Part shown: piece by piece, positions 1-10,706 of the stretch
How the letters are laid out: each line of letters starts with the position of its first letter
Position numbering within the stretch: position 1 is the first letter of the stretch
NCBI GenBank assembly: GCA_030762935.1
Contig: CM060899.1
Coordinates: 17,715,001 to 17,779,000, forward strand
Length of the DNA: 64,000 nt
Direction: 5' to 3'
Origin: Hymenopus coronatus
Lineage: Eukaryota; Arthropoda; Insecta; Mantodea; Hymenopodidae
Translations under genes and position numbers: made by a program
The notes under the pieces: model-generated
Told to the model about the DNA's origin: nothing
The model's input: only the letters and a program-made list of their open reading frames with translations
Databases searched by the model: none

Positions 1-178
1 AGACACACGGACTCGTGTACACTCACGCGCGCGCGCGGACCTTTTTCTGAAAATGGGTTTTTGGATACAGGGGACCGTAAAACATGCATTTCCGATGACA
101 TTTCTGTATCGAATTTTCGGGTGGAGTGCAATACCTTCTCTATACACTATGTATATAATATGTGTAGAAAAAGTAAGG
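1..178 (-). mobile_element. Family P copy, palindrome end only (cut by window edge)
   Basis: This is the last part of a reverse-oriented P copy: the CA/CG-rich microsatellite block, the GGTGGAGTGCAATACC block, and the terminal palindrome near 140-178. Its other end lies outside the window. No coding potential is seen. Confidence 0.75.
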
Positions 179-181
179 AGT

Positions 182-658
182 ATATGACATAAATTATGTT
201 TTAACGAAATGTAGATACATTTTTGTGGCAAGTTTTCAAGTATTTCTTACGGTTTATCAGTTATATAAAATTCAGTAAAGGTCATCTAGAATGTACAGGT
301 CCTCAGAAACTATTCCCAGAAAATCAGGATCTAGATTTTATTTCTGGTGTAAATCGCTTTAATATATGGTATTTTAATCAAAATGTTTCCTTGTAAAGGG
401 TAGTTTATAGTGGAGGGGATTTTATTGAAAATCTTCCTGTCGCATCCTTGAAGAATACCAAACTTATATAGAAAGTTTGGTATTTAACGGCCTTTTAGTT
501 TTTGAGCTACGCTGTCCACAGACACACATACCTTTATCTAAAACAGTTTTTTGCACCCAAGCCGTCCGTATATTTTCAAGTTTCGAATTTTTGGGTGAAA
601 TACACTGCTTTCTCTATACACTATGTATTCATAGTACCTACGTGTAAAGAAAGTAAAA
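182..658 (-). mobile_element. Family P copy, 3'-end truncated
   Basis: Body blocks (CTTACGGTTTATCAG, ATTTTAATCAAAAT, AAAGGGTAGTTT, GTCGCATCC) run in reverse order to the palindrome at about 618-658. The palindrome is disrupted by small insertions. The hairpin end is missing. It directly follows another reverse copy, so the two lie head to tail. Confidence 0.75.
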
Positions 659-765
659 ATGCCTATTGTTTTATCCATTCATATTTTGTCTTAGGGTGAT
701 GCTTCAGTGAAATTTGGACAACTCTATAGCATTGAGAATCACTGCAGGAGACTGCAATATCATAC
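659..765. other. Short spacer before the minisatellite
   Basis: About 105 bp of non-repetitive sequence between a P copy and the minisatellite. An in-frame TGA at 733-735 is the last stop before the frame that stays open through the array. Nothing else is recognisable. Confidence 0.4.
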
Positions 766-3411
766 TCTCACATCTGTATTGATTCTGGGTGTAGGAACTG
801 GTTCCTAAACAAGTTCAACAATCACATCTGTATTGATTCTGGGTGTAGGAACTGGTTCCTAAACAAGTTCAACAATCACATCTGTATTGATTCTGGGTGT
901 AGGAACTGGTTCCTAACCAAGTTCAGCAATCACATCTGTATTGATTCTGCGTGTAGGAACTGGTTCCTAACCAAGTTCAACAATCACATCTGTGGTGATT
1001 CTGGGTGTAGGAACTGGTTCCTAACCAAGTTCAACAATCACATCTGTATTGATTCTGAGTGTAGGAACTGGTTCCTAACCAAGTTCAACAATCACATCTG
1101 TATTGATTCTGGGTGTAGGAACAGGTTCCTAAACAAGTTCAACAATCACATCTGTATTGATTCTGGGTGTAGGAACAGGTTCCTAAACAAGTTCAACAAT
1201 CACATCTGTATTGATTCTGAGTGTAGGAACTGGTTCCTAACCAAGTTCAACAATCACATCTGTATTGATTCTGGGTGTAGGAACAGGTTCCTAAACAAGT
1301 TCAACAATCACATCTGTATTGATTCTGGGTGTAGGAACTGGTTCCTAAACAAGTTCAACAATCACATCTGTATTGATTCTGGGTGTAGGAACTGGTTCCT
1401 AAACAAGTTCAGCAATCGCATCTGTATTGATTCTGGGTGTAGGAACTGGTTCCTAACCAAGTTCAGCAATCACATCTGTATTGATTCTGGGTGTAGGAAC
1501 TGGTTCCTAACCAAGTTCAGCAGTCACATCTGTATTGATTCTGCGTGTAGGAACTGGTTCCTAACCAAGTTCAGCAATCACATCTGTATTGATCCTGGGT
1601 GTAGGAACTGGTTCCTAACCAAGTTCAGCAATCACATCTGTATTGATTCTGGGTGTAGGAACTGGTTCCTAACCAAGTTCAGCAATCACATCTGTATTGA
1701 TTCTGTGTGTAGGAACTGGTTCCTAACCAAGTTCAGCAATCACATCTGTATTGATTCTGGGTGTAGGAACTGGTTCCTAACCAAGTTCAGCAATCACATC
1801 TGTATTGATTCTGGGTGTAGGAACTGGTTACTAACCAAGTTCAGCAATCACATCTGTATTGATTCTGCGTGTAGGAACTGGTTCCTAACCAAGTTCAGCA
1901 ATCACATCTGTGATGATTCTGGGTGTAGGAACTGGTTCCTAACCAAGTTCAGCAATCACATCTGTGATGATTCTGGGTGTAGGAACTGGTTCCTAACCAA
2001 GTTCAACAATCACATCTGTATTGATTCTGAGTGTAGGAACTGGTTCCTAACCAAGTTCAACAATCACATCTGTGATGATTCTGGGTGTAGGAACTGGTTC
2101 CTAACCAAGTTCAACAATCACATCTGTATTGATTCTGCGTGTAGGAACTGGTTCCTAAACAAGTTCAACAATCACATCTGTATTGATTCTGGGTGTAGGA
2201 ACTGGTTCCTAAACAAGTTCAACAATCACATCTGTATTGATTCTGGGTGTAGGAACTGGTTCCTAACCAAGTTCAACAATCACATCTGTATTGATTCTGA
2301 GTGTAGGAACTGGTTCCTAACCAAGTTCAACAATCACATCTGTATTGATTCTGAGTGTAGGAACTGGTTCCTAACCAAGTTCAACAATCACATCTGTATT
2401 GATTCTGAGTGTAGGAACTGGTTCCTAACCAAGTTCAACAATCACCTCTGTATTGATTCTGAGTGTAGGAACTGGTTCCTAACCAAGTTCAGCAATCACA
2501 TCTGTGGTGATTCTGGGTGTAGGAACTGGTTCCTAACCAAGTTCAGCAATCACATCTGTGGTGATTCTGGGTGTAGGAACTGGTTCCTAACCAAGTTCAA
2601 CAATCACATCTGTATTGATTCTGAGTGTAGGAACTGGTTCCTAACCAAGTTCAGCAATCACATCTGTAGCGATTCTGCGTGTAGGAACTGGTTCCTATCC
2701 AAGTTCAACAATCACATCTGTATTGATTCTGCGTGTAGGAACTGGTTCCTAACCAAGTTCAGCAATCACTTCTGTATTGATTCTGGGTATAGGAACTGGT
2801 TCCTTACCAAGTTCAGCAATCACCTCTGTATTGATTCTGGGTGTAGGAACTGGTTCCTAACCAAGTTCAGCAATCACTTCTGTATTGATTCTGGGTGTAG
2901 GAACTGGTTCCTATCCAAGTTCAGCAATCACATCTGTATTGATTCTGGGTGTAGGAACTGGTTCCTAACCAAGTTCAACAATCACATCTGTATTGATTCT
3001 GGATGTAGGAACTGGTTCCTAACCAAGTTCAGCAATCACATCTGTATTGATTCTGAGTGTAGGAACTGGTTCCTAGCCAAGTTCAACAATCACATCTGTA
3101 TTGATTCTGGATGTAGGAACTGGTTCCTAACCAAGTTCAACAATCACATCTGTATTGATTCTGGGTGTAGGAACTGGTTCCTAACCAAGTTCAACAATCA
3201 CATCTGTATTGATTCTGGGTGTAGGAACTGGTTCCTAACCAAGTTCAACAATCACATCTCTAGTGATTCTGGGTGTAGGAACTGGTTCCTAACCAAGTTC
3301 AACAATCACATCTGTATTGATTCTGGGTGTAGGAACTGGTTCCTAATCAAGTTCAACAATCAAATCTATGGTGATTCTGGGTGTAGAAAGTGGGTTCCAA
3401 CTTGGAAATGA
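766..3411 (+). repeat. 54-bp minisatellite, about 49 units, one continuous open frame
   Basis: A 54-bp unit is repeated in perfect register: the TGT triplet of the GTGTAGGAAC motif sits at 790 and again at 3382, exactly 48 periods later, so no net indel has accumulated. Because 54 is divisible by 3 and this frame has no stop, it is open from 736 to the TGA ending at 3411 (892 codons with the stop). The translated 18-residue repeat is rich in Cys, Trp, Phe, Asn and His. The recurrent unit differences (AAC/AGC, ACC/AAC, ATT/GAT/GGT, GGG/GAG/GCG) are nearly all amino-acid changing, which argues against purifying selection on a protein. There is no good ATG start or signal peptide; the only plausible in-frame start I noticed is GTG at 1705. 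Each unit holds the inverted repeat TAGGAAC-NN-GTTCCTA. I treat it as a non-coding satellite-like array, with a repeat protein as the alternative. Confidence 0.9.
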
Positions 3412-3565
3412 CTTAGATTCCTCTTCTAAGGATGTGGCAGGAAGATTTTGAGGAAAACTTCAAACTACCTTTCGTGGAAGAATATCAAAGTTTTTTAATT
3501 TTGAAATTTGCCCTAACGATATTAACATATATATTACAAATGTTTGCACGTGAAGTAGATTGTAT
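3412..3565 (+). mobile_element. Degenerate family P fragment
   Basis: Weak matches to the P body (AAGGATGTGGCAGGAAGATTTTGAGG, CTAACGATATT) directly after the minisatellite. It lacks both ends. Confidence 0.4.
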
Positions 3566-3574
3566 ATCATGAAT

Positions 3575-4260
3575 ACCGATATTAAGATTCCACCGAAAAT
3601 ATGTTTTGAGACCCCATGTACCCTAAAAATGTATTTTTATAAAAATGCATTTTTGTCTGTCCGTGTGTGAGTGGGTGTGTGTGTGTGTGTCTGTGGTCAC
3701 CAAGGATGCACCAAGAAGATATTCCAGAAAATCCCCCAAATCCAACCAACCTTTACAGGGACTTTTTTTTTTAATTTTAATTTTCTCAAAAAGGCTATAA
3801 TGACAATTACGTACAACTTTTATATTCTGAATACCTATTCATTCTGAATGAACTTTGCTGAATTGTAGGAGATAGACAAAAAAGTACTACATAAAAAATG
3901 CAGATCTCGTTAAAACACAAATTATGCAATATACATTTTTTCGTGTAGTTGACAGTTTTCGAGATATTCTTTGTTATTTGGATGAGTTTTAAAATATAGT
4001 CATTTTCTCATATGGAATTTGTCGACTCCTGGCCACGCAAAGAAACGGATTTCAATTCCTTAGCAACAACATTTTTTAACATTTGACTGTCGGTTTTGCT
4101 TAGTGTATTCCCTTATTTCGCTTCTGCTTATAAGGACTTAAGTAATAAGACAATTTCTGCTAATGTTTGTCTCGATTAGCATGAAGCAGATAGAAATATA
4201 AACTTAATTAACAATAATTGACGCAGAATATGTCTTGTGGATGGAACACATCAGATTTTT
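3575..4260 (+). mobile_element. Family P copy lacking the palindrome
   Basis: Begins at the ATACCGATATTAAGATTCCACCG block and passes through a GT microsatellite (about 3668-3693). It ends in the degraded hairpin end ATGGAACACATCAGATTTTT. It joins the next copy head to tail. Confidence 0.7.
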
Positions 4261-5152
4261 GCTTTCTCTACACGTACTATGTACATAGTGCATAGAGAAG
4301 GTATTTTATTCCACCCAAAAAATCGATACCGAGATTTCACCGAAAATACAAGTTTTGGGACACCCTGAATAAAAAAAAAAACATTTTTGGAAAAAGGTCC
4401 ATATGTGTGTGCGTGTGTATGCGTGTCTGTGTGTGTGTTTGGACGGCATAGTTCAAAAACGAAAAGTCCGTTAAATACCAAATTTGGTACTTAAGTCTGG
4501 TATCTTCCAAGGATGCGACACGAAGATTTTTAAGAAAATCCCCCCACTCCCACCTACCCTTTACATGGAACTTTTTTTAAAAAAATTGAATTTCTCAAAA
4601 TTGGCTCTAACGGTTTTGATTAAAATACTGTATGCATAAGCTATTTTTATTATCAACGAAGTGTATATCTTGGATTTTCTGGGAGTAGCCTCTGAAGCTC
4701 ACTTTATCCTAGATGAATTTTACGGAATTTTAAATAACTGCTAAACCGTAAGGGATAGATGAAAACGTACTGCACAAAAAATGTAGAGCACGTTAAAACA
4801 CAGATTTATGTTATATACATTTTTTTCGTGCAATTGATCGTTTTTTTTTTAGATATTCCTTGTTTTTTGTTTGAGCCTAAAAAAAACTATACATTTCTCA
4901 TACAGGAATTTGCCAACTTCTGTCCATACAAGCAAAGGAACTTTAGTTACATACAACCAGCTTTTGAATATCACTTTAACCTATGGTGCTCCTCTATTTC
5001 CCTTCTACTTACAAGGAAGCAAGTAATAAGACTGTTTCTGCTAATTTTTTCTCCGTAAAAGTGAAGTAAATAGAAGCATAAGCTTTTTAACAATATTTTG
5101 TTGCAGAGATATAGAGAAAGGCTTGTGAATGGAACATATCAGATTTTTATTA
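4261..5152 (+). mobile_element. Family P copy, near full length
   Basis: Starts CTTTCTCTACACGTACTATG and includes the palindrome, the GT-rich block at about 4403-4440, the body, and the end AGAAAGGCTTGTGAATGGAACATATCAGATTTTT. About 890 bp. It abuts the preceding copy with no spacer. Confidence 0.85.
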
Positions 5153-5555
5153 ACCAATATTGCTAGTGGTCTGCATATCGCGTACTTACTTATTCCCTCT
5201 TCTTACCATATGTGAGAGACATACAGAGAAGGCAATAACTTGCACGATGAACTTCTTAAAGAAAAGCTTCTTGATATGTGCTCACTGTTCATTTCAAGCA
5301 AGCCTGCTGACAACGAGGGAAGTCTGACGGGCAGATATAAGTCCCATTGTATAGCGAAAGTGACAGGTTGTTGACACATTAGCCACTCAACACCTTTGTT
5401 GTTCCTGGCGACGCTCTCTCCCTTACCGTGACGCAACACTAGAATTTAAACTGCCTTACAAATTCATCTCCTGAAAGAGATTGGCCGTTTTTTCACTATT
5501 TTATTTTGATTTTATTTCTTTCTGTCTTTATACATTTTCTCTTATGTATTTAACT
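5153..5555. other. Unique spacer, about 400 bp
   Basis: Not similar to family P. A reverse-strand open stretch of 78 codons (5203-5439) has no family I recognise and no supporting context. No repeat is seen. Confidence 0.35.
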
Positions 5556-5642
5556 AAAGTAAAGAAAGTATTGTATGATATTTCACCCAAAAATTAGGTG
5601 TCGAGATTTCACGAGAAAATGCTGTAGGTCTCCGGAGTAAAA
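5556..5642 (+). mobile_element. Family P fragment, palindrome side
   Basis: Remnant of the right palindrome arm plus the ATTTCACCCAAAAATTAGG and GAGATTTCACGAG blocks. It is cut in its A-tract, where a reverse copy begins. Confidence 0.55.
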
Positions 5643-6331
5643 AATTTGGTATGTACAATTCACATGACTTTCTCTACATCTCAATTATTCTTAAAAAAAT
5701 GATATTTACTTCATGTTTATGAGAAAAAAATAGCACAAATAGCCTTATTACTTGATTCTTTGTAAGTAGAAGCGAAATAAGAGAGTACCATAGGTTAAAG
5801 TGAACTCAAAAACTGATTGCTATGTCACTGAAGTTCCTTTGTTTGTATGGACAGCAGTTGACAAATTCCTGTATGAGAAAAGTATGTGTTTCATAGCAGA
5901 AACGAAAAACAAGGAATGCCTAAAAAGCGAAATGCACGAAAAAAATCTATATAACCTAAATTGTGTGTTTTAACGTGCTCTACATTTTTTGTGTAGTAAG
6001 TTCTTGTCCATCTCTTACGGTTTAGCAGTTATTCAAAATTCGCGTAAAAATTCATCCAGAATAAACTACTCTTCAAAGGCTATTTCCAGAAAATTCAAGA
6101 TATACATTTTATTTGTCAGATAAATGTCTTTAATATATGATATTTTAATCAAAATCGTTACAGCCATTTTTGAGAAAATTGAAATTTTCGAAAAAAGTTC
6201 CATATAAAGGGTAGTGTAGGGTGGGGGGATTTTTCTCAAAATCTTCGTGTCGTATCCCTGGAAGTTACTTAACTTAAATACCAAGTTTGGTATTTTACCG
6301 ACTTTTCGTTTTTGAGTTATCGTATTCACAG

Positions 6332-6368
<37 letters not shown>

Positions 6369-6492
6369 ACACACACGGGACCTTCTTGTGAAAATGCATA
6401 TATTTCCGGTGAAATCTCGGTATCAAATTTTTGGGTGGAGTGCAATACCTTCTCTATACACTTTGCACATAGTAAGTGTAGAGAAAATAAAA
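5643..6492 (-). mobile_element. Family P copy, full length, reverse
   Basis: Starts with the hairpin end (GTACAATTCACATGACTTTCTCTACATCTC) and ends with the palindrome at about 6450-6492. It contains a pure CA run at about 6332-6376. About 850 bp and no coding potential. Confidence 0.85.
6332..6376. repeat. (CA)n microsatellite inside a P copy
   Basis: Roughly 20 CA dinucleotides at the place where P copies always carry a short CA/GT tract. Confidence 0.9.
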
Positions 6493-6539
6493 AGAAACAA
6501 AAAACAAACATAATTTTTAATTTGTCTGCAATTATTAAT

Positions 6540-7242
6540 CGAGGGCCTTTTTTTTTTTTTCCATCCCGGATAGGCTATGAATAAAAGACAAGTTCTTAGA
6601 AAACAATCATTTTATTACTAAAAGTTTTGTACACTTATGGTCACTTTCAACATAATCACCGAAATGATTGAGACATTTATCGTACCTGTGCACAAGCTTT
6701 GCAAGACCCGCTTCAAAAAATGTTGCTGCCAATGATTTCAAATGAGTATTGACGTTGTTCTGAAGATCTTCGTTGGTTTGAAAATGCTGCCCTCCTAACC
6801 ACGTTTTCAGTTCAGGTAAAAAATTTGGAAGTCACTGCGTGCCAGGGCAGGACTGTACGACAGATGATCGAAAATGTGCCATTGAAATTGTTCAAGGAGC
6901 CGATGGGTTGTGCCAGCAGTGTGTGGACGAGCGTTGTCATGGATCAACACAATTCCTGAAGTCAGCATTCCTCTTCGTTTGTTTTGAATGGCTCTCCGCA
7001 AACGTCGTAAAGTACGAAGATCTTCAAAACAACGTCAATGCTCATTTGAAATCATTGCTGGCTACATGTTTTGAAGCCGGTATTGCAAAGCTTGTGCACA
7101 GGTACAATAAATTCTCAATCTTTTCGGTGATTATGTTGAAAAGTAACTATAAGTGTACAAAACTTTTAGTAATAAAATAATTGTTTTCTATGAACTGGTC
7201 TTTTATTTATAGCCTCGAAAGATGAAAAAAAAGCAGCCCTCG
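6540..7242 (-). mobile_element. Foldback mariner relic with inverted transposase 3' ends
   Basis: The element is bounded by CGAGGGC at 6540-6546 and GCCCTCG at 7236-7242. The left arm (6540 to about 6776) and right arm (about 7009-7242) are inverted copies of the same sequence: the mariner 3' end including the transposase C-terminus. The single-copy centre (about 6777-7008) codes on the reverse strand for the catalytic segment. One end of a normal mariner has thus been replaced by an inverted copy of its other end, giving a long hairpin of about 235-bp arms. Its right flank is the centre of a P palindrome. Confidence 0.8.
6807..7001 (-). pseudogene. Mariner transposase fragment (catalytic D2 to D3)
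   Basis: The translation contains VLIHDNARPHTA, the second catalytic Asp motif of mariner transposases, and after 34 intervening residues the third Asp in YSPALARSDF (normally YSPDLAPSDF). Spacing fits DD34D. The N-terminal DNA-binding half and first Asp are missing. The matching C-terminal tail (EDLQNNVNAHLKSL, LVHRYNKF) is on the opposite strand at about 7010-7180 and on this strand at about 6600-6775. It cannot make an active enzyme. Confidence 0.85.
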
Positions 7243-7415
7243 TGTACATAGTGTATAGAGAAGTATTCTATTGCACCCAAAATTTGGATACCGAGATTTT
7301 ACCGGATGTATATATGTTTTGTGTCCCCCTGAATCCAAAACCCACATTTTTAGACACATGTCCATATGTTCTTGTCTGTCAGTGTGTGTTCACGCGCGCT
7401 TATGTGTGTGCATAG
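7243..7415 (+). mobile_element. Family P fragment, palindrome half onward
   Basis: Begins in the palindrome centre (TGTACATAGTGTATAGAGAAG) directly at the mariner border and runs through the GT-rich block. It is cut in an A-tract where a reverse copy starts. Confidence 0.65.
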
Positions 7416-8258
7416 CTAAAAAATCTGATGTATACCATTCACATGGCTTTCTCTATATCCCTGTAACAAATTATTCTTAAAAAACTTATACTTCTATTTA
7501 CTTTATGCTAATCAGAAAAAAATGAGCAGAAATAGTCTTATTACTTGCTTCCTTGTAAGTAGAAGCGAAATAAGGGACTACCATAGGTTAAAGTGATAGT
7601 CAAAAGCTGGTTGCTATGTCAATGAAGTTCCTTTGTTTATATGGATAGGAGTTGACAAGTTCCTGTATGAGAATGGTAATAGCAGAAACCAAAAATAAGG
7701 AATGTCTCAAAAACGACGAATCACCAAAAAAATATATGTAATATAAATTGCGTGTTTTAACATGCTCTACATTTTTTGTGAAGTAACTTTTTGCCCATCT
7801 CTTACGGTTTAGCAGTTACTCAAAATTCAGTAAAATTCATCCAGAATAAACTACTCTTCAGAGGCTATTCCCAGAAAATTCAATATATACATTTTATTTT
7901 TCAGGTAAATATCTTTAATATACGAAATTTTAATTAAAATCCTTAGAGCCATTTTTGAGAAAATCAAAATTTTCGAAAAACGTTCTATTTAAAGGGTAGT
8001 TTGGGGTGGGGGGATTTTTTTCAAAATCTTCGTGTCGCATCCCTGGAGCATACTAAACTTAAGTACCAAGTTTGGTATTTTACATATGTTTCGTTTTTGA
8101 GTTATGGTGTTCACGGACACACGGACCTTTTTCTGAAAATACTTTTTTTGGATACTGGGGACCCTAAAAAATATATTTCCGGTAAAATTTCGGTATCGAA
8201 GTTTTTGTTGGAGTGCAATACCTTCTCTATACACTATGTACATACCACGTATAGAGAA
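7416..8258 (-). mobile_element. Family P copy, full length, reverse
   Basis: Starts AAAAAATCTGATGTATACCATTCACATGG inside the A-tract of the preceding fragment and ends with the palindrome at about 8218-8258. About 840 bp. Confidence 0.85.
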
Positions 8259-8261
8259 AGT

Positions 8262-8425
8262 AAAAACGAAAAGTCCGTTAAATACCAATCTCAATTAGTA
8301 TGAAGTAGATAGAAAAACAAGCTTATTAACAATAATTTGTTATAGCGAAAGTTATGTGAATGTGTTACATCAGATTTTTTGTCCACGGGTATGTAGTATG
8401 TGTAGAGAAAGTAAAAATAAAATAA
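8262..8425 (+). mobile_element. Deleted family P copy plus palindrome remnant
   Basis: AACGAAAAGTCCGTTAAATACC is joined directly to the last 110 bp of a P copy, ending in ACATCAGATTTTTTG at about 8382. A reverse-oriented palindrome arm (TGTGTAGAGAAAGTAAAAAT) follows at 8403-8425. Confidence 0.55.
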
Positions 8426-8746
8426 CCCAAATTACGGTGTTTCCTTCCTTATGCAAGAAAAAAAGAAAATACTTTGTGATTTCTATATAATTAAGAAAAT
8501 TGGCAGTACCATACTACAAGCCTCAACGAAGGAAACTGTCTCTATATACTCACAGAAAGGTACGGAAACCAATATGAGGAAAACACAGAGTGGATCATAC
8601 CATTAAGATAGTTTCTGAAATAATGAGTTCATGAGCTAGTAAATTTAACACTGGAGCCAAGGCACTTCATTTCAGCTTAGCATTCATAAGCTTTAATATC
8701 AAACATAGATCGAGAAACAGTTGAATCACTTTCCTGAACTATTTTT
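8426..8746. other. Spacer ending in family Q sequence
   Basis: Largely unique sequence. From about 8690 (AACATAGATCGAGAAACAG through CACTTTCCTGAA) it matches family Q at 11570-11610 and 12970-13020. Q therefore lies directly before a P copy here too. Confidence 0.45.
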
Positions 8747-9578
8747 ACTTTCTCTATACGCACTATGTGTATAGTGTATATAGAAGGTATTGCACTCCAT
8801 ACAAAGATTCGATACCGAAATTTCACCGGAACTATATGTTGTAGGGCCCCTTTAACTAAAAAAAGCATTTTCGGAAAAAAGGTCCGTGTGTCTATGAACA
8901 CGATAACTCAAAAACGAACAGTCGATAAAATACTAAACTTGGTATTTAAGTTTAGTATCTTCCAGAGATGCGACATGAAGATTTTCAGAAAAATCTCCCC
9001 ACACCAAACTACCCTTTGCATGGAACTTTTTTCGAAAATTTTGATTTTCTCAAAAATTTTGATTAAAATATCGTATATTAAAGACATTTACCGGATGAAT
9101 AAAAAGTATATATTGAATTTTCTGGGTATAGCCTCTGAAGAGTAGTTTATTCTGGATGAATTTTACTAAATTTTGAATAACTGCTAAACCGTAATAGATG
9201 GACAAAAATTACTTCACAAAAAATGTAGAGCACATTAAAACACACAATCTATGTTATATACATTTTTTTCTTGGAGTTCGTCGTTTTTGTGACATTCCTT
9301 ATTTTTGGTTTCTGCTATGAAAAACATATACCTTTCTCATACTGGAACTTGTCAACTCCTATCCATATAAACAAAGGAACTTCATTGACATAGCAACCAG
9401 CTTTTGACTATCACTTTAACCTACGGTTGTCCCTTATTTCGCTCCTACTTACAAGGATGCGAGTAATAAGATTATTTTTTTCTGTATAGCATAAAGTAAA
9501 TAGAAGTATAAGCTTTTTAAGAATTATTGGTTGCAGGGATATGGAGAAAGTCATGTGAATGGTACACATGAGAGTTTT
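8747..9578 (+). mobile_element. Family P copy, full length
   Basis: Starts ACTTTCTCTATACGCACTATG and ends GAATGGTACACATGAGAGTTTT. About 832 bp, followed without spacer by another copy. Confidence 0.88.
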
Positions 9579-10430
9579 ACTTTCTCTAGACGCACTATGT
9601 ATATAGTGTATAGAGCAGGTATTGCACTCCCCCCGAAGATTCGATACCGAGATTTCACCGGAAATATATGTTGTAGGGCCCCCTTTAATTAAAAAAAGCA
9701 TTTTCGTAAAAAAGGTCCGTGTGTCCGTGTGTCTATGAACACAATAACTCAAAAACGAACAGTCGGTAAAATACTAAACTTGGTGTTTAGTTTAGTATCT
9801 TCCAGAGATGCGACATGAAGATTTTCAGAAAAATCTCTCCACACCAAACTACACTTTGCATGGAACTTTTTTCGAAAAATTTGGTTTCGTTAAAAATGGC
9901 TCTAACGATTTTGATTAAAATTTCGTGTATTAAAGATATTTACCTGACAAATAAAATGTATGTCTTGAATTTTCTGGGAATAGCCTCTGAGGACTACTTT
10001 ATTCTGAATGAATTTTACGGAATTTTGCATAACTGCTAAACCGTAAGAGATGGAGAAAAACTTGTCATACAAAAAATGTAGAGCACGTTAAAACACACAA
10101 TTTGTGTTATATACATTTTTTCGTGGAGTTGATCGTTTTTAATTTTTTTTTTATTTTTTTAGTTTCAGCTTCGAAAATCATACAGGAATTTGTCAACTTG
10201 TCCATACGAACAAAGGAACTTCAGTCGCATAGCAACCAGCTTCTGCCTACCACTTTAACCTATGTTATTACTCCCTTATTTCGCTTTTACTTACAAGGAA
10301 GCAAGTAATAAGACTATTTCTGCTAATGCTTTCTCGATTAGCACGAATTAAATAAAAACATAAGCTTTTTAACAATAATTTGTTGCAAAGATATACAGAA
10401 AGTCGTGTGAATGGAACACATCAGATTTTT
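9579..10430 (+). mobile_element. Family P copy, full length
   Basis: Starts ACTTTCTCTAGACGCACTATG immediately after the previous copy's T-run and ends GAATGGAACACATCAGATTTTT. About 852 bp. The pair is the clearest head-to-tail dimer in the window. Confidence 0.88.
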
Positions 10431-10432
10431 TT

Positions 10433-10706
10433 ACAATGATTGGAAACCTTGTAGCCTCTCCTTAAGTTGTATAAATCCATAACATAAAGGAATTTACTTT
10501 GAAAACAGCAACGTCTACAACCCGCATTCAAGAGATCTTGGGTTCAAATCCTGGTTTTTTACTCTCTCTAGTACGTATGCAACAAAGATGATTTCTCCAA
10601 GCTTTTAGTATGTTTAGTGGACTTTTTTCTAATTTCGTATTCCACATATCTTCAGCAACAAATTAGTTAGCTCTAACTGTTTTATGTTGTACATTTATTA
10701 CTATTT
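10433..10706 (+). repeat. Family Q, part b
   Basis: Matches 11590-11872 block by block (TTTACAATGA, TATAAA-CCCATAA, CTAG-ACGTATGCAACA-AGATGA, TTTTAGTAT, TTTCGTAT, CTTCAGCAA). A tRNA B-box-like GGTTCAAATCC sits at about 10552. The family is not otherwise known to me and has no coding capacity. Confidence 0.6.

Noticed and set aside
1705..3411. Large repeat protein of 568 residues
   Set aside because: The frame is open only because the 54-bp unit lacks stops in it. Openness continues upstream to 736 with no proper start, and unit differences are mostly non-synonymous.
766..3411. CRISPR array
   Set aside because: The unit is a direct 54-bp repeat with no unique spacers, and the context is clearly eukaryotic.
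8001..9145. Many open frames of 60-130 codons within P copies
   Set aside because: They run in both strands through the same non-coding repeat, start and stop at different places in each copy, and show no conserved protein.
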